From Nitrospiraceae bacterium (GTDB taxonomy: Bacteria; Nitrospirota; Nitrospiria; Nitrospirales; Nitrospiraceae), in NCBI GenBank assembly GCA_013140715.1, contig JABFSG010000043.1:1-38341 (forward strand): DNA of 38,341 nucleotides, read 5' to 3'. Both the position numbers and the translations under genes were made by a program. This document shows, piece after piece, positions 1-7,943 of the stretch (within the stretch, counting starts at the first letter, position 1; each line of letters opens with the position of its first letter). The notes under the pieces are model-generated. The model had not been told where the DNA came from, made no database searches, and saw only the letters and a program-made list of their open reading frames with translations.

Positions 1-60
1 GTGGGGGGAGGGAAAGTGCTCGTTCGACGGGCGCAGTGGGGGAACCATTCAGCCCATGAC
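1..60 (+). repeat. Partial family B element (right half)
   Basis: Positions 17-36 carry the right-hand half of the family B core (TGCTCGTTCGACGGGCGCAG), closely matching the right half at 34010-34030. The left half is missing, perhaps because the window begins here. A further weak echo of the sequence after this core (GGGGGAACCATTCAGCCC, 36-53) lies near 210-235, where CATTCAATGGGCACA is followed by a G-run and AGCCATTT. No gene is visible in 1-318. Confidence 0.5.
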
Positions 61-94
61 CTTGGGAGAGCAAGAGGGAAGGGAAAAGCGGTGA

Positions 95-183
95 TGAGGG
101 AGTGGGGTGCCTCCGCGCTCGCGCAACGCGCAGCCTCAGAAGGCCTTCGTTGAATGCGCGCAGTGGAGAGCAGAACTGCCTCA
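95..183 (+). repeat. Family B structured hairpin element, copy B1
   Basis: The left core (GCTCGCGCAACGCGC, 117-131) and right core (CTTCGTTGAATGCGCGCAG, 145-163) flank an apical hairpin GCCT-CAGA-AGGC (133-144). The outer arms are TGAGG(G)AGT...TGCCTCC (95-114) and GGAG(A)GCA..ACT(G)CCTCA (164-183), which pair with small bulges. The cores match the other B copies but the stems do not, so the stems are conserved only as base pairs. It lies upstream of the GFA-family gene. Confidence 0.7.
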
Positions 184-318
184 GCCCATTTTAAGGGGTG
201 GGGGAAAGAAAGGATCATTCAATGGGCACAAAGGGGGAGCCATTTGGTCCATAGTCTCGTCTTCGCGTTGATCATCGGCTAGCACAATCGTGAGCTCGAC
301 GCAGTAAGGAGATGTGAA

Positions 319-753
319 ATGGAAAAGGGAAAGAGCTATAGCGGGTCGTGTTTTTGCGGGGCAGTGCAGCTCACTGTGAGTGGTGAGCCGGTTGCAATGG
401 GTTATTGCCATTGTGATACCTGTCGACACTGGTCTGCTGGGCCGGTGAATGCGTTCACGCTCTGGAAGTCCGATGCGGTGGGGATCACTCAAGGGGCAGA
501 CAATATTGGTACGTACAACAGTAACCCGCGCAGCTATCGCAAATGGTGTAAATACTGTGGCGGACACATCTTTACCGAGCATCCGGAGTGGGGCCTGACC
601 GACGTGTACGCGGCAGTCATTCCCGAGTTGCCGTTCAAAGCGGGGGTGCACGTGAATTATCAGGAGACCGTGTTACCGATTAAGGATGGTGTGATGAAGC
701 TGAAAGATCTTCCGAAGGAAATGGGTGGTTCGGGCATCAGCGTCTCCGAATGA
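319..753 (+). CDS. GFA/CENP-V domain family protein (glutathione-dependent formaldehyde-activating enzyme-like)
   Basis: A 144-aa cytosolic protein of the GFA (Mss4-like zinc fold) family. The N-terminus has GSCFCGAVQLTVSG, the family's CxCG-type zinc ligand motif. It is followed by GYCHCDTCRHWSAG (CxxC ligands, about residues 29-42) and by WCKYCGGHIFTEHPE (about residues 76-90), which supplies the third cysteine pair. The start is clear: AAGGAG lies 8 bases upstream of the ATG. Members can bind zinc and some add glutathione to formaldehyde, but most are uncharacterised, so the substrate cannot be named from sequence. It seems to stand alone, with a B-type repeat upstream and a convergent small gene downstream. 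Confidence 0.85.
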   Translation: MEKGKSYSGSCFCGAVQLTVSGEPVAMGYCHCDTCRHWSAGPVNAFTLWKSDAVGITQGADNIGTYNSNPRSYRKWCKYCGGHIFTEHPEWGLTDVYAAVIPELPFKAGVHVNYQETVLPIKDGVMKLKDLPKEMGGSGISVSE

Positions 754-799
754 TCGGAGGCCAAGCTCGCTCATGGTCTCGGCTGAGTGACGTGGGGCG

Positions 800-1042
800 T
801 CAAGCTTTGGGAGCTGACGCAGCGGTGGGGACTTCTTCGATGCGGATGGTGTTGGCCCATTCGGCGACGAAGGGGTCTCGTTCTTCCATGGTCATCCCGG
901 CATACCTGAGAAACATCTGCGGGCCTTTGCGGCGACGCCAGGTGAGAAAGTTAAGAAAGTGCTCTCGGCAGATGCTGTGGGTACCGGCTGGGGCATAGAT
1001 TCTTGCTTGGCAGCCTTTGATGAGACAGGTCAGGTCGTGCAT
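800..1042 (-). CDS. Conserved-looking small Cys/His protein, function unknown
   Basis: An 80-aa protein that I do not recognise. It has Cys6, Cys11, Cys25 and His28 in a C-x4-C-x13-C-x2-H arrangement that could bind a metal, followed by a basic stretch (TWRRRKGPQMF) and an acidic, alanine-rich tail. The ATG is preceded at normal spacing by AAAGGGAG, which favours this minus-strand frame over the plus-strand frame that overlaps it. It is convergent with the GFA gene. The zinc-binding idea is inference from the residue pattern only. Confidence 0.6.
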   Translation of the reverse strand: MHDLTCLIKGCQARIYAPAGTHSICREHFLNFLTWRRRKGPQMFLRYAGMTMEERDPFVAEWANTIRIEEVPTAASAPKA

Positions 1043-1081
1043 CTGGTACTCCCTTTATTAAGGGCAGTATGAGGGACAGAG

Positions 1082-1098
1082 GGTTGAATTTTCAACCA
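1082..1098. promoter_or_regulatory. Short palindrome between divergent genes
   Basis: GGTTGAA-TT-TTCAACC is a perfect 7-bp inverted repeat in the gap between the divergent 80-aa gene and the PhoD-like gene. It could be an operator or chance. There is no T-tract, so it is not a terminator. Confidence 0.25.
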
Positions 1099-1145
1099 GC
1101 CTAACCTTGACGTGTCGACCCTGTTCCGGTAAGCCATCCCACATC

Positions 1146-2633
1146 ATGCGTCAGTTTCGTCTACTTGTCCTTTTTGCCTTTCTACCAGCTCTGTTCAGCT
1201 GCGTATCAGCCTCCCGCGAAGGGCTTCCCCCTGGGAGTCCCTTTGCTGAGATGGTTCCTGTTGCGGCTGATCTGCTGCCTCAAGGGATTGCGGTGGGGGA
1301 TGTGACGAGCCAGTCGGCCCTGCTCTGGTTGCGGACCGATGGGCCGATGGTGGCGCAATTTGAGTGGGCACCGGTTGCGGCGTGGGATTGGGCATCGAAG
1401 ATGGGGTCAGCCGTCGATTCTCCGGCTCGGTCGTCGCCGTTCACGACCAGTCCGGACACGGATTTCACCCTGGCGATTCCTATTGAGGGGCTCAAGCCGG
1501 CTACACGATACCGATTTCATGTTGTTGTCGGCGCGAAGGATCGTGAAGGTTCACCGACGGAAGCACAGGTAGCGGCACGGGGGGAATTCACCACGCTTCC
1601 CGATGCAAAGAGTCAGGCTTCCGTGACGTTTGCTTGGAGCGGCGATCTGGGTGGACAACAGCGCTGCAGACGCGGGGTTGCCGGATATCCCATCTTCAAC
1701 GCGATGCTTGCCCAGCATCCAGATTTCTTCTTGTTTCTCGGCGATTCGATTTATGCCGACGATGTATGTCCGTCGCCTCCGAACGAACCTGGCGCCGATT
1801 TTCGGGCGACGACGCTAGCCGAGTACCGTGCGCGTCATCGCGACCAACGGGGTGCGGAGGCTCTGCGGCGGCTTCTCGACAATGTTCCGGTCACCGTCAT
1901 CTGGGACGACCACGAAGTGCGGAACGACTTTGCCGGACCTTTTGACAGCCAGATGCCGTCCGGGCGTCAGGCTTTGCGAGAGTATTGGCCGATCCGAGTT
2001 GCGTCGGACAATCCCCATCGGCTCTATCGGACGGTGCGTGCCGGGGCAGATCTTGAAGTATTCATCCTCGATACGAGGCAGTATCGGAGCCGTAATGCCG
2101 ATCAAGACGGTTCGGCGAAGACGATGTTGGGAGAGAAACAGCTTCAATGGTTGCTGACCGGGCTCACCGAATCAACTGCGACATGGAAAGTGATTGTGAC
2201 CAGCGTGCCGCTGTCCATTCCGAAGGGGGGAGGTGCAAGTATTTCAGGGAACGATGGCTGGGCCGGGGGGGCAGGCGCTCCAGGATTTGAACGGGAGCGG
2301 CAGGTGCTGGTGGACCACATACTCGGTCAGAAACTGAAGAATGTCGTGTTCCTGGCGGGCGATGTCCATTATGTGCAGGCCAATGAATACGATCCGAACG
2401 GCGATGGAATTCCCGACTTCTATGAGTTTATTGCCGGCCCGTTGTCCGCCGCGCCAGGTCGATTGACGATGCCCAATGCAGACTTACGCCCGACCACATT
2501 GATCAATGAAAGCGGGTATTACAATTTTGGCCTGATTCGAGTCACCGGATCCTCCTTCGACGTCACGATCCTCGACGAGACCGGTGTCAGGCGGTTTTTC
2601 CATCGTCTGTCCGCGAGGAGCCTATCCGAGTAG
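1146..2633 (+). CDS. phoD: PhoD-like alkaline phosphatase/phosphodiesterase lipoprotein
   Basis: A 495-aa exported phosphoesterase of the PhoD family (metallophosphatase fold, N-terminal Ig-like domain). The start is placed at the ATG giving MRQFRLLVLF, because a typical lipoprotein signal follows at once and ends in the lipobox ALFSC; upstream codons would add a non-signal extension. Metal-ligand motifs appear in the family order: WSGDLGGQ, FLFLGDSIYADD, WDDHEVRNDF, a conserved LDTRQYR and late GDVHY. Family members hydrolyse phosphomonoesters or diesters with Fe/Ca centres; the real substrate here is unknown. There is no strong ribosome site. No pho regulon genes are adjacent. Confidence 0.85.
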   Translation: MRQFRLLVLFAFLPALFSCVSASREGLPPGSPFAEMVPVAADLLPQGIAVGDVTSQSALLWLRTDGPMVAQFEWAPVAAWDWASKMGSAVDSPARSSPFTTSPDTDFTLAIPIEGLKPATRYRFHVVVGAKDREGSPTEAQVAARGEFTTLPDAKSQASVTFAWSGDLGGQQRCRRGVAGYPIFNAMLAQHPDFFLFLGDSIYADDVCPSPPNEPGADFRATTLAEYRARHRDQRGAEALRRLLDNVPVTVIWDDHEVRNDFAGPFDSQMPSGRQALREYWPIRVASDNPHRLYRTVRAGADLEVFILDTRQYRSRNADQDGSAKTMLGEKQLQWLLTGLTESTATWKVIVTSVPLSIPKGGGASISGNDGWAGGAGAPGFERERQVLVDHILGQKLKNVVFLAGDVHYVQANEYDPNGDGIPDFYEFIAGPLSAAPGRLTMPNADLRPTTLINESGYYNFGLIRVTGSSFDVTILDETGVRRFFHRLSARSLSE

Positions 2634-2717
2634 CTCTTCGTTGTGAGGCGAAGGATGTGCTGGTAGATGCGCGGCTGCAGGCTCGACAAAACCGGAGGGG
2701 TATTTGCTGGAATACGC

Positions 2718-2746
2718 CGAGGATTTTTTTGAGCCGAGAACGATGC
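2718..2746 (+). repeat. Fragment of a family A palindromic element
   Basis: GAGGATTTTTTTGAGCCGAG followed by AACGATGC matches the internal part of the long family A copies (for example the reverse strand of 13860-13890). The surrounding 2634-2855 shows no gene, so this is probably the relic of a decayed element. Confidence 0.4.
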
Positions 2747-2855
2747 AGATCCCTGTGAATCATTTCCACAGTAGAGAATCCTCTTGAAGTGGGGATAGAT
2801 GCCCAGTTACGGTACCCCTTCCTTGCGCGAGTGTGAGGTCGAGACGAGGTGCGGG

Positions 2856-3104
2856 ATGCTGTTGCAAGTAATTTCTGTGCTGGGTGCACTGATGGTCCTG
2901 TCGGCCTATGGCCTGCTGCAGGGCGGGATCTGGCGTGAATTGAATGCGGGATACCTTGCATTCAACATTGTCGGGTCGTTGTTGCTGGGGGTTGTGGCCA
3001 TTGCAGATCAGAGAGTCGGGTTCATTTTCTTGGAGTTTGCGTGGGCCGGCCTTGGATTGGTTGGGGTCGCCAGGGCCGTGAAGGCCAGACGTACTATGAG
3101 TTAA
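2856..3104 (+). CDS. Small membrane protein, CBU_0592-like family
   Basis: An 82-aa protein with about three hydrophobic segments (LLQVISVLGALMVLSAYGLL, then a segment around FNIVGSLLLGVVAIA, then LEFAWAGLGLVGVARAV). The pattern AYGLLQ...LNAGYLAFNIVGSLLL resembles the small CBU_0592 domain family, whose function is unknown. I chose the ATG at 2856 because GAGG lies about 8 bases upstream; an upstream in-frame ATG (2799) would add 19 hydrophilic residues with no ribosome site. The stop is 27 bases before the next gene, so the two may be co-transcribed. Confidence 0.6.
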   Translation: MLLQVISVLGALMVLSAYGLLQGGIWRELNAGYLAFNIVGSLLLGVVAIADQRVGFIFLEFAWAGLGLVGVARAVKARRTMS

Positions 3105-3131
3105 CAGGGTTTCAATGAAAGGATGACGGAT

Positions 3132-3614
3132 ATGGCAGGGTTGATGCCGGCGGATGAAGTTTTTGACAGGGTGCACAATGCCGCTGCTGCGGCGACGGGG
3201 CTGGATGAAAAGCCCATGCAGATCGACTACCCAGCATTGAAGGAGAAGATCCGGGCAGCCTTAGGCGATCGCAAAGTTGTGCTGTGTCATATCAATAAGT
3301 TTTTGCCGGAGGGGTACGAAGATCAGGGGCGTTTTAATCTCGTACTGCTCACGCCCGGTAATGTGCTGTTCGACATGGTCATCGGCGATTCGTACTTTCG
3401 TTACGACGTCGTGTCGATCGGGCAATTGGACAAGGTCCAGGTCATCGATGCGATGTGGGACAACAAAGAGAAGCGGCGGGAAGAACCGTTCCTGAGCCTG
3501 CGCCTCATGCACGGAGAGGAAGCACATCTCTTGCTGGCGCTGGATGATGAAGAGCGCACCAGCTTGCTCGCGTTCGCGCGGGCGGTCTCTGCAGCAAGAA
3601 ACCCGGAAAAATAG
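3132..3614 (+). CDS. Hypothetical soluble protein
   Basis: A 160-aa predicted cytosolic protein with no family that I recognise. It is mixed alpha/beta in character and has no signal peptide or membrane segment. The mid-section (LVLLTPGNVLFDMVIGDSYF and VVSIGQLDKVQVIDAMWD) looks like consecutive beta strands, perhaps a PH-like or roadblock-like fold, but that is a guess. GAAAGG touches the ATG at 3123 with no spacing and sits 9 bases before the ATG at 3132, so the second is the better start. It follows the small membrane protein closely. Confidence 0.65.
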   Translation: MAGLMPADEVFDRVHNAAAAATGLDEKPMQIDYPALKEKIRAALGDRKVVLCHINKFLPEGYEDQGRFNLVLLTPGNVLFDMVIGDSYFRYDVVSIGQLDKVQVIDAMWDNKEKRREEPFLSLRLMHGEEAHLLLALDDEERTSLLAFARAVSAARNPEK

Positions 3615-3714
3615 CCTGATTCGTGAGGCGTCAGGGGGTGAGGGGTAAGGGACGAAAGACGAACGACCTGTCAGAGGGATGAGTCACGACCGAGAGTAGA
3701 AGCAATGCGGTTTG

Positions 3715-4047
3715 TTATGCATTTCTCGGCGCAAACATGATGATAGCCATGCCGACGAGCGCTATCGCTGACCCAACCAAATCCCACGCAGTTGGCTTTA
3801 TGCCATCGACTCCCCACAGCCACAGAACTGCGACGAATATATACACGCCACCATAGGCGGCATAGACACGACCGGCTGCAGTTGGGTGGAGCGACAGGAG
3901 CCAGGCAAACAATGCCAGGCTGAGCGCCGCTGGAACCAAGAGCCAGGCACTTTTCCCCTGCTTCAGCCAGAGATACGGCAGATAGCAACCGACGATCTCG
4001 GCAATCGCGGTAATCAGAAAGAGTCCGATGGTTTTCAGCTCGAACAT
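3715..4047 (-). CDS. ynfA: YnfA/UPF0060 family membrane protein
   Basis: A 110-aa integral membrane protein with four predicted helices. The whole length carries the UPF0060 signature: [56 protein letters not shown] and [17 protein letters not shown]. YnfA relatives belong near the small multidrug resistance superfamily, and some have been linked to efflux, but the physiological substrate is unsettled. The ribosome site is weak. Eight bases separate the start from the stop of a 35-codon open frame upstream that looks like a gene remnant. Confidence 0.9.
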   Translation of the reverse strand: MFELKTIGLFLITAIAEIVGCYLPYLWLKQGKSAWLLVPAALSLALFAWLLSLHPTAAGRVYAAYGGVYIFVAVLWLWGVDGIKPTAWDLVGSAIALVGMAIIMFAPRNA

Positions 4048-4055
4048 GGTTTGGT

Positions 4056-4163
4056 TCAGCGTTGAGAGAAATGCACGAGGATGTCTAGGTAAGCCTTCAT
4101 AAGAGCCGGATCAACCAATTCCTGTTCGTATAACACGTCATTGATTTTCTGAAGAGTACGCCG
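4056..4163 (-). pseudogene. Possible C-terminal gene remnant upstream of ynfA
   Basis: An open frame of 35 codons between two stops reads [20 protein letters not shown] and ends HFSQR. The composition is protein-like (amphipathic, no rare-residue bias), but there is no upstream ATG or ribosome site in frame. It ends just before ynfA. It may be the tail of a decayed gene or a very short coupled leader peptide. The rest of 4164-4322 holds nothing that I can name. Confidence 0.3.
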
Positions 4164-4322
4164 TCAGCGTTTTCATTTCAAACCATTTGCGACCACGAGC
4201 CTATTATTTCTTAGTTCTTAATGGGATCGCGCTCACAATCCTCAAGCAGTTATGGAAAAGGTCTGTGGGACGCTGGAATTTCATTGTCATGCGTGTTTGG
4301 GGTGACAGAAATTTTCCATGGA

Positions 4323-4512
4323 AGGATGCTCAAAAAGGCCGTCCAGTAAGGCCGCAGGCAATTCGAGCCCGGAGGCGTACCCTCTGGGGCGCACGGTGCG
4401 ACGAATAAGGAGCAGCAGGTCTGTGCGCGCCGATGAGTGGTGAGGCGGCCGGGCCCACGTTGAGGATTTCGATGAGCTGAGAACGATGCTGGCGGACTTT
4501 TTCAGCATCCTG
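4323..4512 (+). repeat. Family A palindromic element, long form (A1)
   Basis: The left end AAGGATGCTCAAAAAGGC and right end GGACTTTTTCAGCATCCT are imperfect terminal inverted repeats. Inside, GCGTACCCTCTGGGG is followed by about 67 bp not present in the short copies (GCGCACGGTGCGACGAATAA and GATGAGTGGTGAGGCGGC) before returning to ACGTTGAGG. It lies downstream of the truncated haemoglobin gene. Confidence 0.8.
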
Positions 4513-4515
4513 CTG

Positions 4516-4932
4516 TTAGATTTCTCCCGCATTCACTTGTCTGACCCTTTCTGCCGGCACGCTGAGTGCCGCCAATAGGTATTCTTTAAATCGGTCGTCG
4601 AACGGCTGTATCGCAATCGCTCGTTGCATGCAAAACAGCCAGGCATCGCGTTCATCGTGACCGATCGGAAACTGTTTGTGAAAACCCGGAATGCTGATTG
4701 GACCATAGTGTTCGGAAAACAGCTTAGGGCCTCCCAGCCAGCCGCAGAGGAAATAGGTCAATTTTTTTCGCGATTCAGCTAAATCTTGCGGGTGCATTTT
4801 TCTGATCGTTTCGGCTTCAGGCAACGTATCCATATTGACGTAAAAGTCATCAACCAATTTTGTAATTCCGACCAGCTCACCGGCTGCATGATATGGGGTG
4901 AGCTTGCGGGATTCTTGTTCATCGAGTGGCAT
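4516..4932 (-). CDS. Group II-type truncated haemoglobin
   Basis: A 138-aa single-domain globin. The B-helix has FYVNMDTLPEA (Tyr at the B10 position typical of haem-ligand stabilisation). LTYFLCGWLGGP and HYGPISIPGFHKQFPIG follow, giving the proximal His in FHKQF, and then ERDAWLFCM carries the conserved G8 Trp. This is the pattern of group II (O-type) truncated haemoglobins, which bind O2, NO or peroxide. The ATG has AGGGA about 7 bases upstream. The upstream gap holds a B element and part of an A element; the downstream flank is the A1 repeat, which could act as its terminator. Confidence 0.88.
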   Translation of the reverse strand: MPLDEQESRKLTPYHAAGELVGITKLVDDFYVNMDTLPEAETIRKMHPQDLAESRKKLTYFLCGWLGGPKLFSEHYGPISIPGFHKQFPIGHDERDAWLFCMQRAIAIQPFDDRFKEYLLAALSVPAERVRQVNAGEI

Positions 4933-5024
4933 ATGAATTCCCTATGATCTTTGTGGAGAAATCGAACGAGGCCGCAGCGAGTGGCTATAACGGACTCTAA
5001 ATATTGCTTGAGTGTGTTGTTTTC

Positions 5025-5117
5025 TGATGACCCGGATGAGTCTCTCGCTGCGCGCGTCCAACGAGGGTCTTTGGAGACCGCGCGTTGTGCGAGCACAGGG
5101 GACTCACCGGGTCATCA
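5025..5117 (-). repeat. Family B structured hairpin element, copy B2
   Basis: Read on the minus strand, the core is GTGCTCGCACAACGCGC, apical hairpin GGTCT-CCAA-AGACC, then CTCGTTGGACGCGCGCAG. The outer arms are TGATGACCCGG(A)TGAGTC (5025-5042) and GACTCACCGGGTCATCA (5101-5117), 17 pairs with one bulged base. Neither stem resembles those of the other copies. It lies between the haemoglobin start and the end of the first ankyrin gene. Confidence 0.8.
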
Positions 5118-5122
5118 CCCTC

Positions 5123-5148
5123 CTGCTGGCGGACTTTTTCAGCATCCT
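5123..5148 (+). repeat. Family A right-end fragment (A2)
   Basis: GCTGGCGGACTTTTTCAGCA plus TCCT is the right terminal repeat of family A without the rest of the element. It begins five bases after copy B2, so the two families form a composite here. The fragment ends 9 bases before the ankyrin stop codon. Confidence 0.7.
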
Positions 5149-5156
5149 ATTAGTGT

Positions 5157-5894
5157 TTATGGCTCCAGCAACGGAATCAGTTCTGCATGGCCCTGCTGGC
5201 GCGCACGATCGACCGGGCGTTGGTCTTTGGCATCCTTCGCCGACTTGTCGGCCCCTCGCATGAGCAGCATCACGATGATTTCCTGATGCCCTTGTGCTGC
5301 GGCAACATGCAGGGCGGTCCACCCGTTCGTGGTCGCCGGCCTCACATCTGCGCCCTTGTCTAACAGCAGCGCCACAATCTCCCGATGGCCTTTCGCGGCT
5401 GCGATGAGGAGCGGAGTCGCGCCGTTGCTCGTCTTCGTTTGCTTCATGTCTGCGTCGTGATTCAACAGCAGTGTTACGACATCCAGATATCCTCCCTGGG
5501 CTGCGATAAAAAGCGGGGGTTCACCGTCGTCCTCCCGCACCTGCTTTACGTCCGCGCCTTTGCCCAAGAGCAGGGCCACGATGTCTCGATGCCCCATTTC
5601 GGCTGCGATGTGGAGCGCAGTCGCGCCGTCCGCTGTTGCCCGTTTGAAATCTGCGCCTTTGCCTAAGAGTAGCGCCACGGCCTCTCCATGCCCCTTTTCG
5701 GCTGCACGGTAGAGAGGGGTTACCCCGTCCTTGTCTGCGGCGTTGACATCGGCTCCTTTTTCGATGACCCTGGTGATCTCACCCAGGTCTCCTTTGTACG
5801 CCCCTGTCAGCAGCGCTTCATCCAGCGGCTTCATGGCCAGGAGGATCGGCATGAGACCGAGCATTGCGATAAGCATGATCCAACGTTGGGTCAC
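5157..5894 (-). CDS. Exported ankyrin-repeat protein 1
   Basis: A 245-aa protein with an N-terminal hydrophobic signal segment (TQRWIMLIAMLGLMPILLA) followed by about seven ankyrin repeats of the form DGxTPLxxAAxxGHxxIVxLLLxxGADV. The start is a GTG at 5894: AAAGAG lies about 6 bases upstream, and the encoded start lines up exactly with the MTQRWI start of its neighbour. An ATG at 5915 would add an unmatched extension. Ankyrin arrays bind proteins; the partner is unknown. The signal suggests a periplasmic or membrane-anchored location. It is 60 bases downstream of a paralogue, so the two are probably co-transcribed. Confidence 0.8.
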   Translation of the reverse strand: MTQRWIMLIAMLGLMPILLAMKPLDEALLTGAYKGDLGEITRVIEKGADVNAADKDGVTPLYRAAEKGHGEAVALLLGKGADFKRATADGATALHIAAEMGHRDIVALLLGKGADVKQVREDDGEPPLFIAAQGGYLDVVTLLLNHDADMKQTKTSNGATPLLIAAAKGHREIVALLLDKGADVRPATTNGWTALHVAAAQGHQEIIVMLLMRGADKSAKDAKDQRPVDRARQQGHAELIPLLEP

Positions 5895-5954
5895 GTGACA
5901 CTCTTTAGTTGGCATGATGCGTACCAATCGAATATCTGTTTGACAACATCCTTG

Positions 5955-6902
5955 TCACGGCTTCAGGACCGGCAGTTCCAGCATCGGCACCAGCGCTTTG
6001 TGACCTTGCTGGCGCGCAAGGTCCACCGGTCTGTCTCCTGTTGTCGTCTTGACCGATTTGTCCGCTCCCTGCTTGAGCAGCAGGGCCACGATTTCTTGGT
6101 AGCCGCGTAATGCAGCGACATGCAAGGCGGTCGTGCCATTGTCCGTTGTCGCATGCTTCACATCCGCCCCGTTGTTCAACAACAGCTCCACGATGCTTTG
6201 ATGCCCCTGCTCTGCCGCCATGATGAGCGGGGTTGTGCCGTCTGCTCTGGCTTGCTTCACGTCGGCGCCGCTGTCCAACAATAGTGTCACGGTGTTTCGA
6301 TGTCCGTTCTGGGCTGCGATGAAGAGCGGGGTTGCGCCGTCCGTTCTTGCTCGCTCCACATCTGCATTGTGGGCCAGCAGCAGCGCGGCAATGTCCCGAT
6401 GTCCCTGTTGGGCTGCCATGAACAGCGAGGTTGCACCGTTCGTCCGTACTTGCTCTACGTCGGCGCCGTGGGCCAACAGCAGCTCGACAATGTCCCGATG
6501 TCCTTTTTCAGCTGCGGCGATGAGCGGGGTCATCCCGTCTGCAGCCGCCTGCTTTACGATCGCGCCGTGGACCACCAGCAGTGCCACGATCTTTCGATGG
6601 CCTTTTTCAGCTGCGGCGATGAGCGCGGTTGTCCCGTCCGTCGTCGTCTGCTTCGCGTCTGCACCGCGGGTCAACAGCAGCGAAACGATCTTTTGATGTC
6701 CTTTTTCGGCTGCGACGATGAGCGGGGTGAAGCCGCCCGTATTAGCCGCGTTGACGTCGGCTTCTTTCTTGAGCAGCGCGTTCACCTCGCTCAAGTCCCC
6801 TTTGAAGGTTGCGTTGAGCAGCGCTCTATCCACCGGCCGCATGGCCAGGAGCATCGGCATGAGTCCGAGCACCGCTGTGAGCGCTATCCACCGTTGGGTC
6901 AT
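5955..6902 (-). CDS. Exported ankyrin-repeat protein 2
   Basis: A 315-aa paralogue of the neighbouring ankyrin protein, with the signal-like start MTQRWIALTAVLGLMPMLLA and about nine ankyrin units including both caps. The C-terminal cap GDRPVDLARQQGHKALVPML is shared by all three local paralogues. AAGGAG lies 7 bases before the ATG at 6902, which decides against a longer start at 6923. The gain of roughly two extra internal repeats compared with paralogue 1 suggests expansion by recombination between nearly identical repeat units. The function is unknown. Confidence 0.82.
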   Translation of the reverse strand: MTQRWIALTAVLGLMPMLLAMRPVDRALLNATFKGDLSEVNALLKKEADVNAANTGGFTPLIVAAEKGHQKIVSLLLTRGADAKQTTTDGTTALIAAAEKGHRKIVALLVVHGAIVKQAAADGMTPLIAAAEKGHRDIVELLLAHGADVEQVRTNGATSLFMAAQQGHRDIAALLLAHNADVERARTDGATPLFIAAQNGHRNTVTLLLDSGADVKQARADGTTPLIMAAEQGHQSIVELLLNNGADVKHATTDNGTTALHVAALRGYQEIVALLLKQGADKSVKTTTGDRPVDLARQQGHKALVPMLELPVLKP

Positions 6903-6924
6903 GTGGTTCTCCTTACTTAGCAAG

Positions 6925-7110
6925 CCGTTGAGAAAGTCCGCCAGCGGTGTTCTCGCATCGTTCAGGCCCTCAACGGGGACCCGGCCGCCTCACCACTAGG
7001 CGGCGTGCACAGACTTGGTGCTCCTTATTCGTCGCACCGTGCGCCCCAGAGGGTACGTTTGGGACCTTCTTTCGCTGCGGCCTTGCTGGATGGCCTTTCT
7101 GAACAGCCTG
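6925..7110 (-). repeat. Family A palindromic element, long form (A3)
   Basis: A reverse-oriented copy running from GAGAAAGTCCGCCAGC through CGGCCGCCTCACCACTAGGC and TTATTCGTCGCACCGTGCGC to GGCCTTTCTGAACAGCCTGC. The terminal repeats are more degraded than in A1, but the long-form insert is intact. It separates ankyrin gene 3 from ankyrin gene 2. Confidence 0.75.
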
Positions 7111-7253
7111 CGATGGCTTCTGAATGAGTCTGTGAGGATCCAGACCTTGCGTTTTTATCATGCTTTAGTAGTTTGTCAACACTCTGTTAGTCAGATGCGT
7201 ACCAGCTGAAGGTCTGTCGAACGACATTGGAGGAAACGAACCCTGAACCATGG

Positions 7254-7943
7254 TTACGGTCCCAGCAAGGGCACCAGCGCGCTATGGCCCTGCTGGCGCG
7301 CTAGATCCACCGGACGTTGTCCTGTTGTCATCCTAGCCGACTTGTCCGCTCCATGTTTGAGCAGTAAGGCCACGATCTCCCGATGTCCGTAATAGGCAGC
7401 GATATGCAAGGCGGTCCTACCGTTCGTCGTTTTCTGCTTCGCATCTGCGCTGTGGCTCAACAACAGCGCCACGATCTCCCGATGCCCGCCTTGGGTTGCC
7501 ATGAAGAGCGGGGTCGTTCCATCGTTTCTCCTCGCCGGCCTCGCGTCTGCGCCGTGCTCCAATAACAGCGTGACGATTTCCCGATGCCCCTGCTGGGCTG
7601 CGAGGTAGAGCGGGGTCACGCCGTCATTTGTCATTCCTTGGTTCGCATCCGCGCCGCGCTCCAACAGCAGCGCGACGATCTCTCGATGTCCATCCTGGGC
7701 TGCCAGGAGGAGCGGGGTCGCACCCTCCTTACTCGCTGCATTGATGTTGGTTTCTTCCTTGAGGAGCGCTTGCACCTCACCGAGATTACCTTTGAACACC
7801 GCTGTCCGCAGTGCAGCCTCTTTGCCGGACATGACGGGAAGATCGGATTGCGTCGCACAGCTCGCAAGTAAACCTACTGCGCATGTTGTTGTAAGTAAGA
7901 GGAGCGTCAGCCGCTTCATAGCAAACGTTGAGTTTTTCTTCAC
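7254..7943 (-). CDS. Ankyrin-repeat lipoprotein (ankyrin protein 3)
   Basis: A 229-aa protein with a lipoprotein signal (RLTLLLLTTTCAVGLLASC, lipobox LLASC) and about six ankyrin units ending in the shared cap GQRPVDLARQQGHSALVPLL. The start is a GTG at 7943 with GGAGAGGA about 9 bases upstream; the internal ATG at 7919 has no ribosome site. It is probably the first gene of the three-paralogue minus-strand group, although a repeat (A3) lies between it and the next. It is predicted to be membrane anchored, facing the periplasm. Confidence 0.82.
   Translation of the reverse strand: MKKNSTFAMKRLTLLLLTTTCAVGLLASCATQSDLPVMSGKEAALRTAVFKGNLGEVQALLKEETNINAASKEGATPLLLAAQDGHREIVALLLERGADANQGMTNDGVTPLYLAAQQGHREIVTLLLEHGADARPARRNDGTTPLFMATQGGHREIVALLLSHSADAKQKTTNGRTALHIAAYYGHREIVALLLKHGADKSARMTTGQRPVDLARQQGHSALVPLLGP

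Noticed and set aside
2760-3176. A minus-strand frame opposite the CBU_0592-like gene
   Set aside because: It is the shadow of a plus-strand gene that has a membrane-protein pattern and a ribosome site.
4187-4408. A 73-codon plus-strand frame over the A1 element
   Set aside because: Its second half is encoded by the A1 palindrome, and similar frames appear by chance in other A copies.
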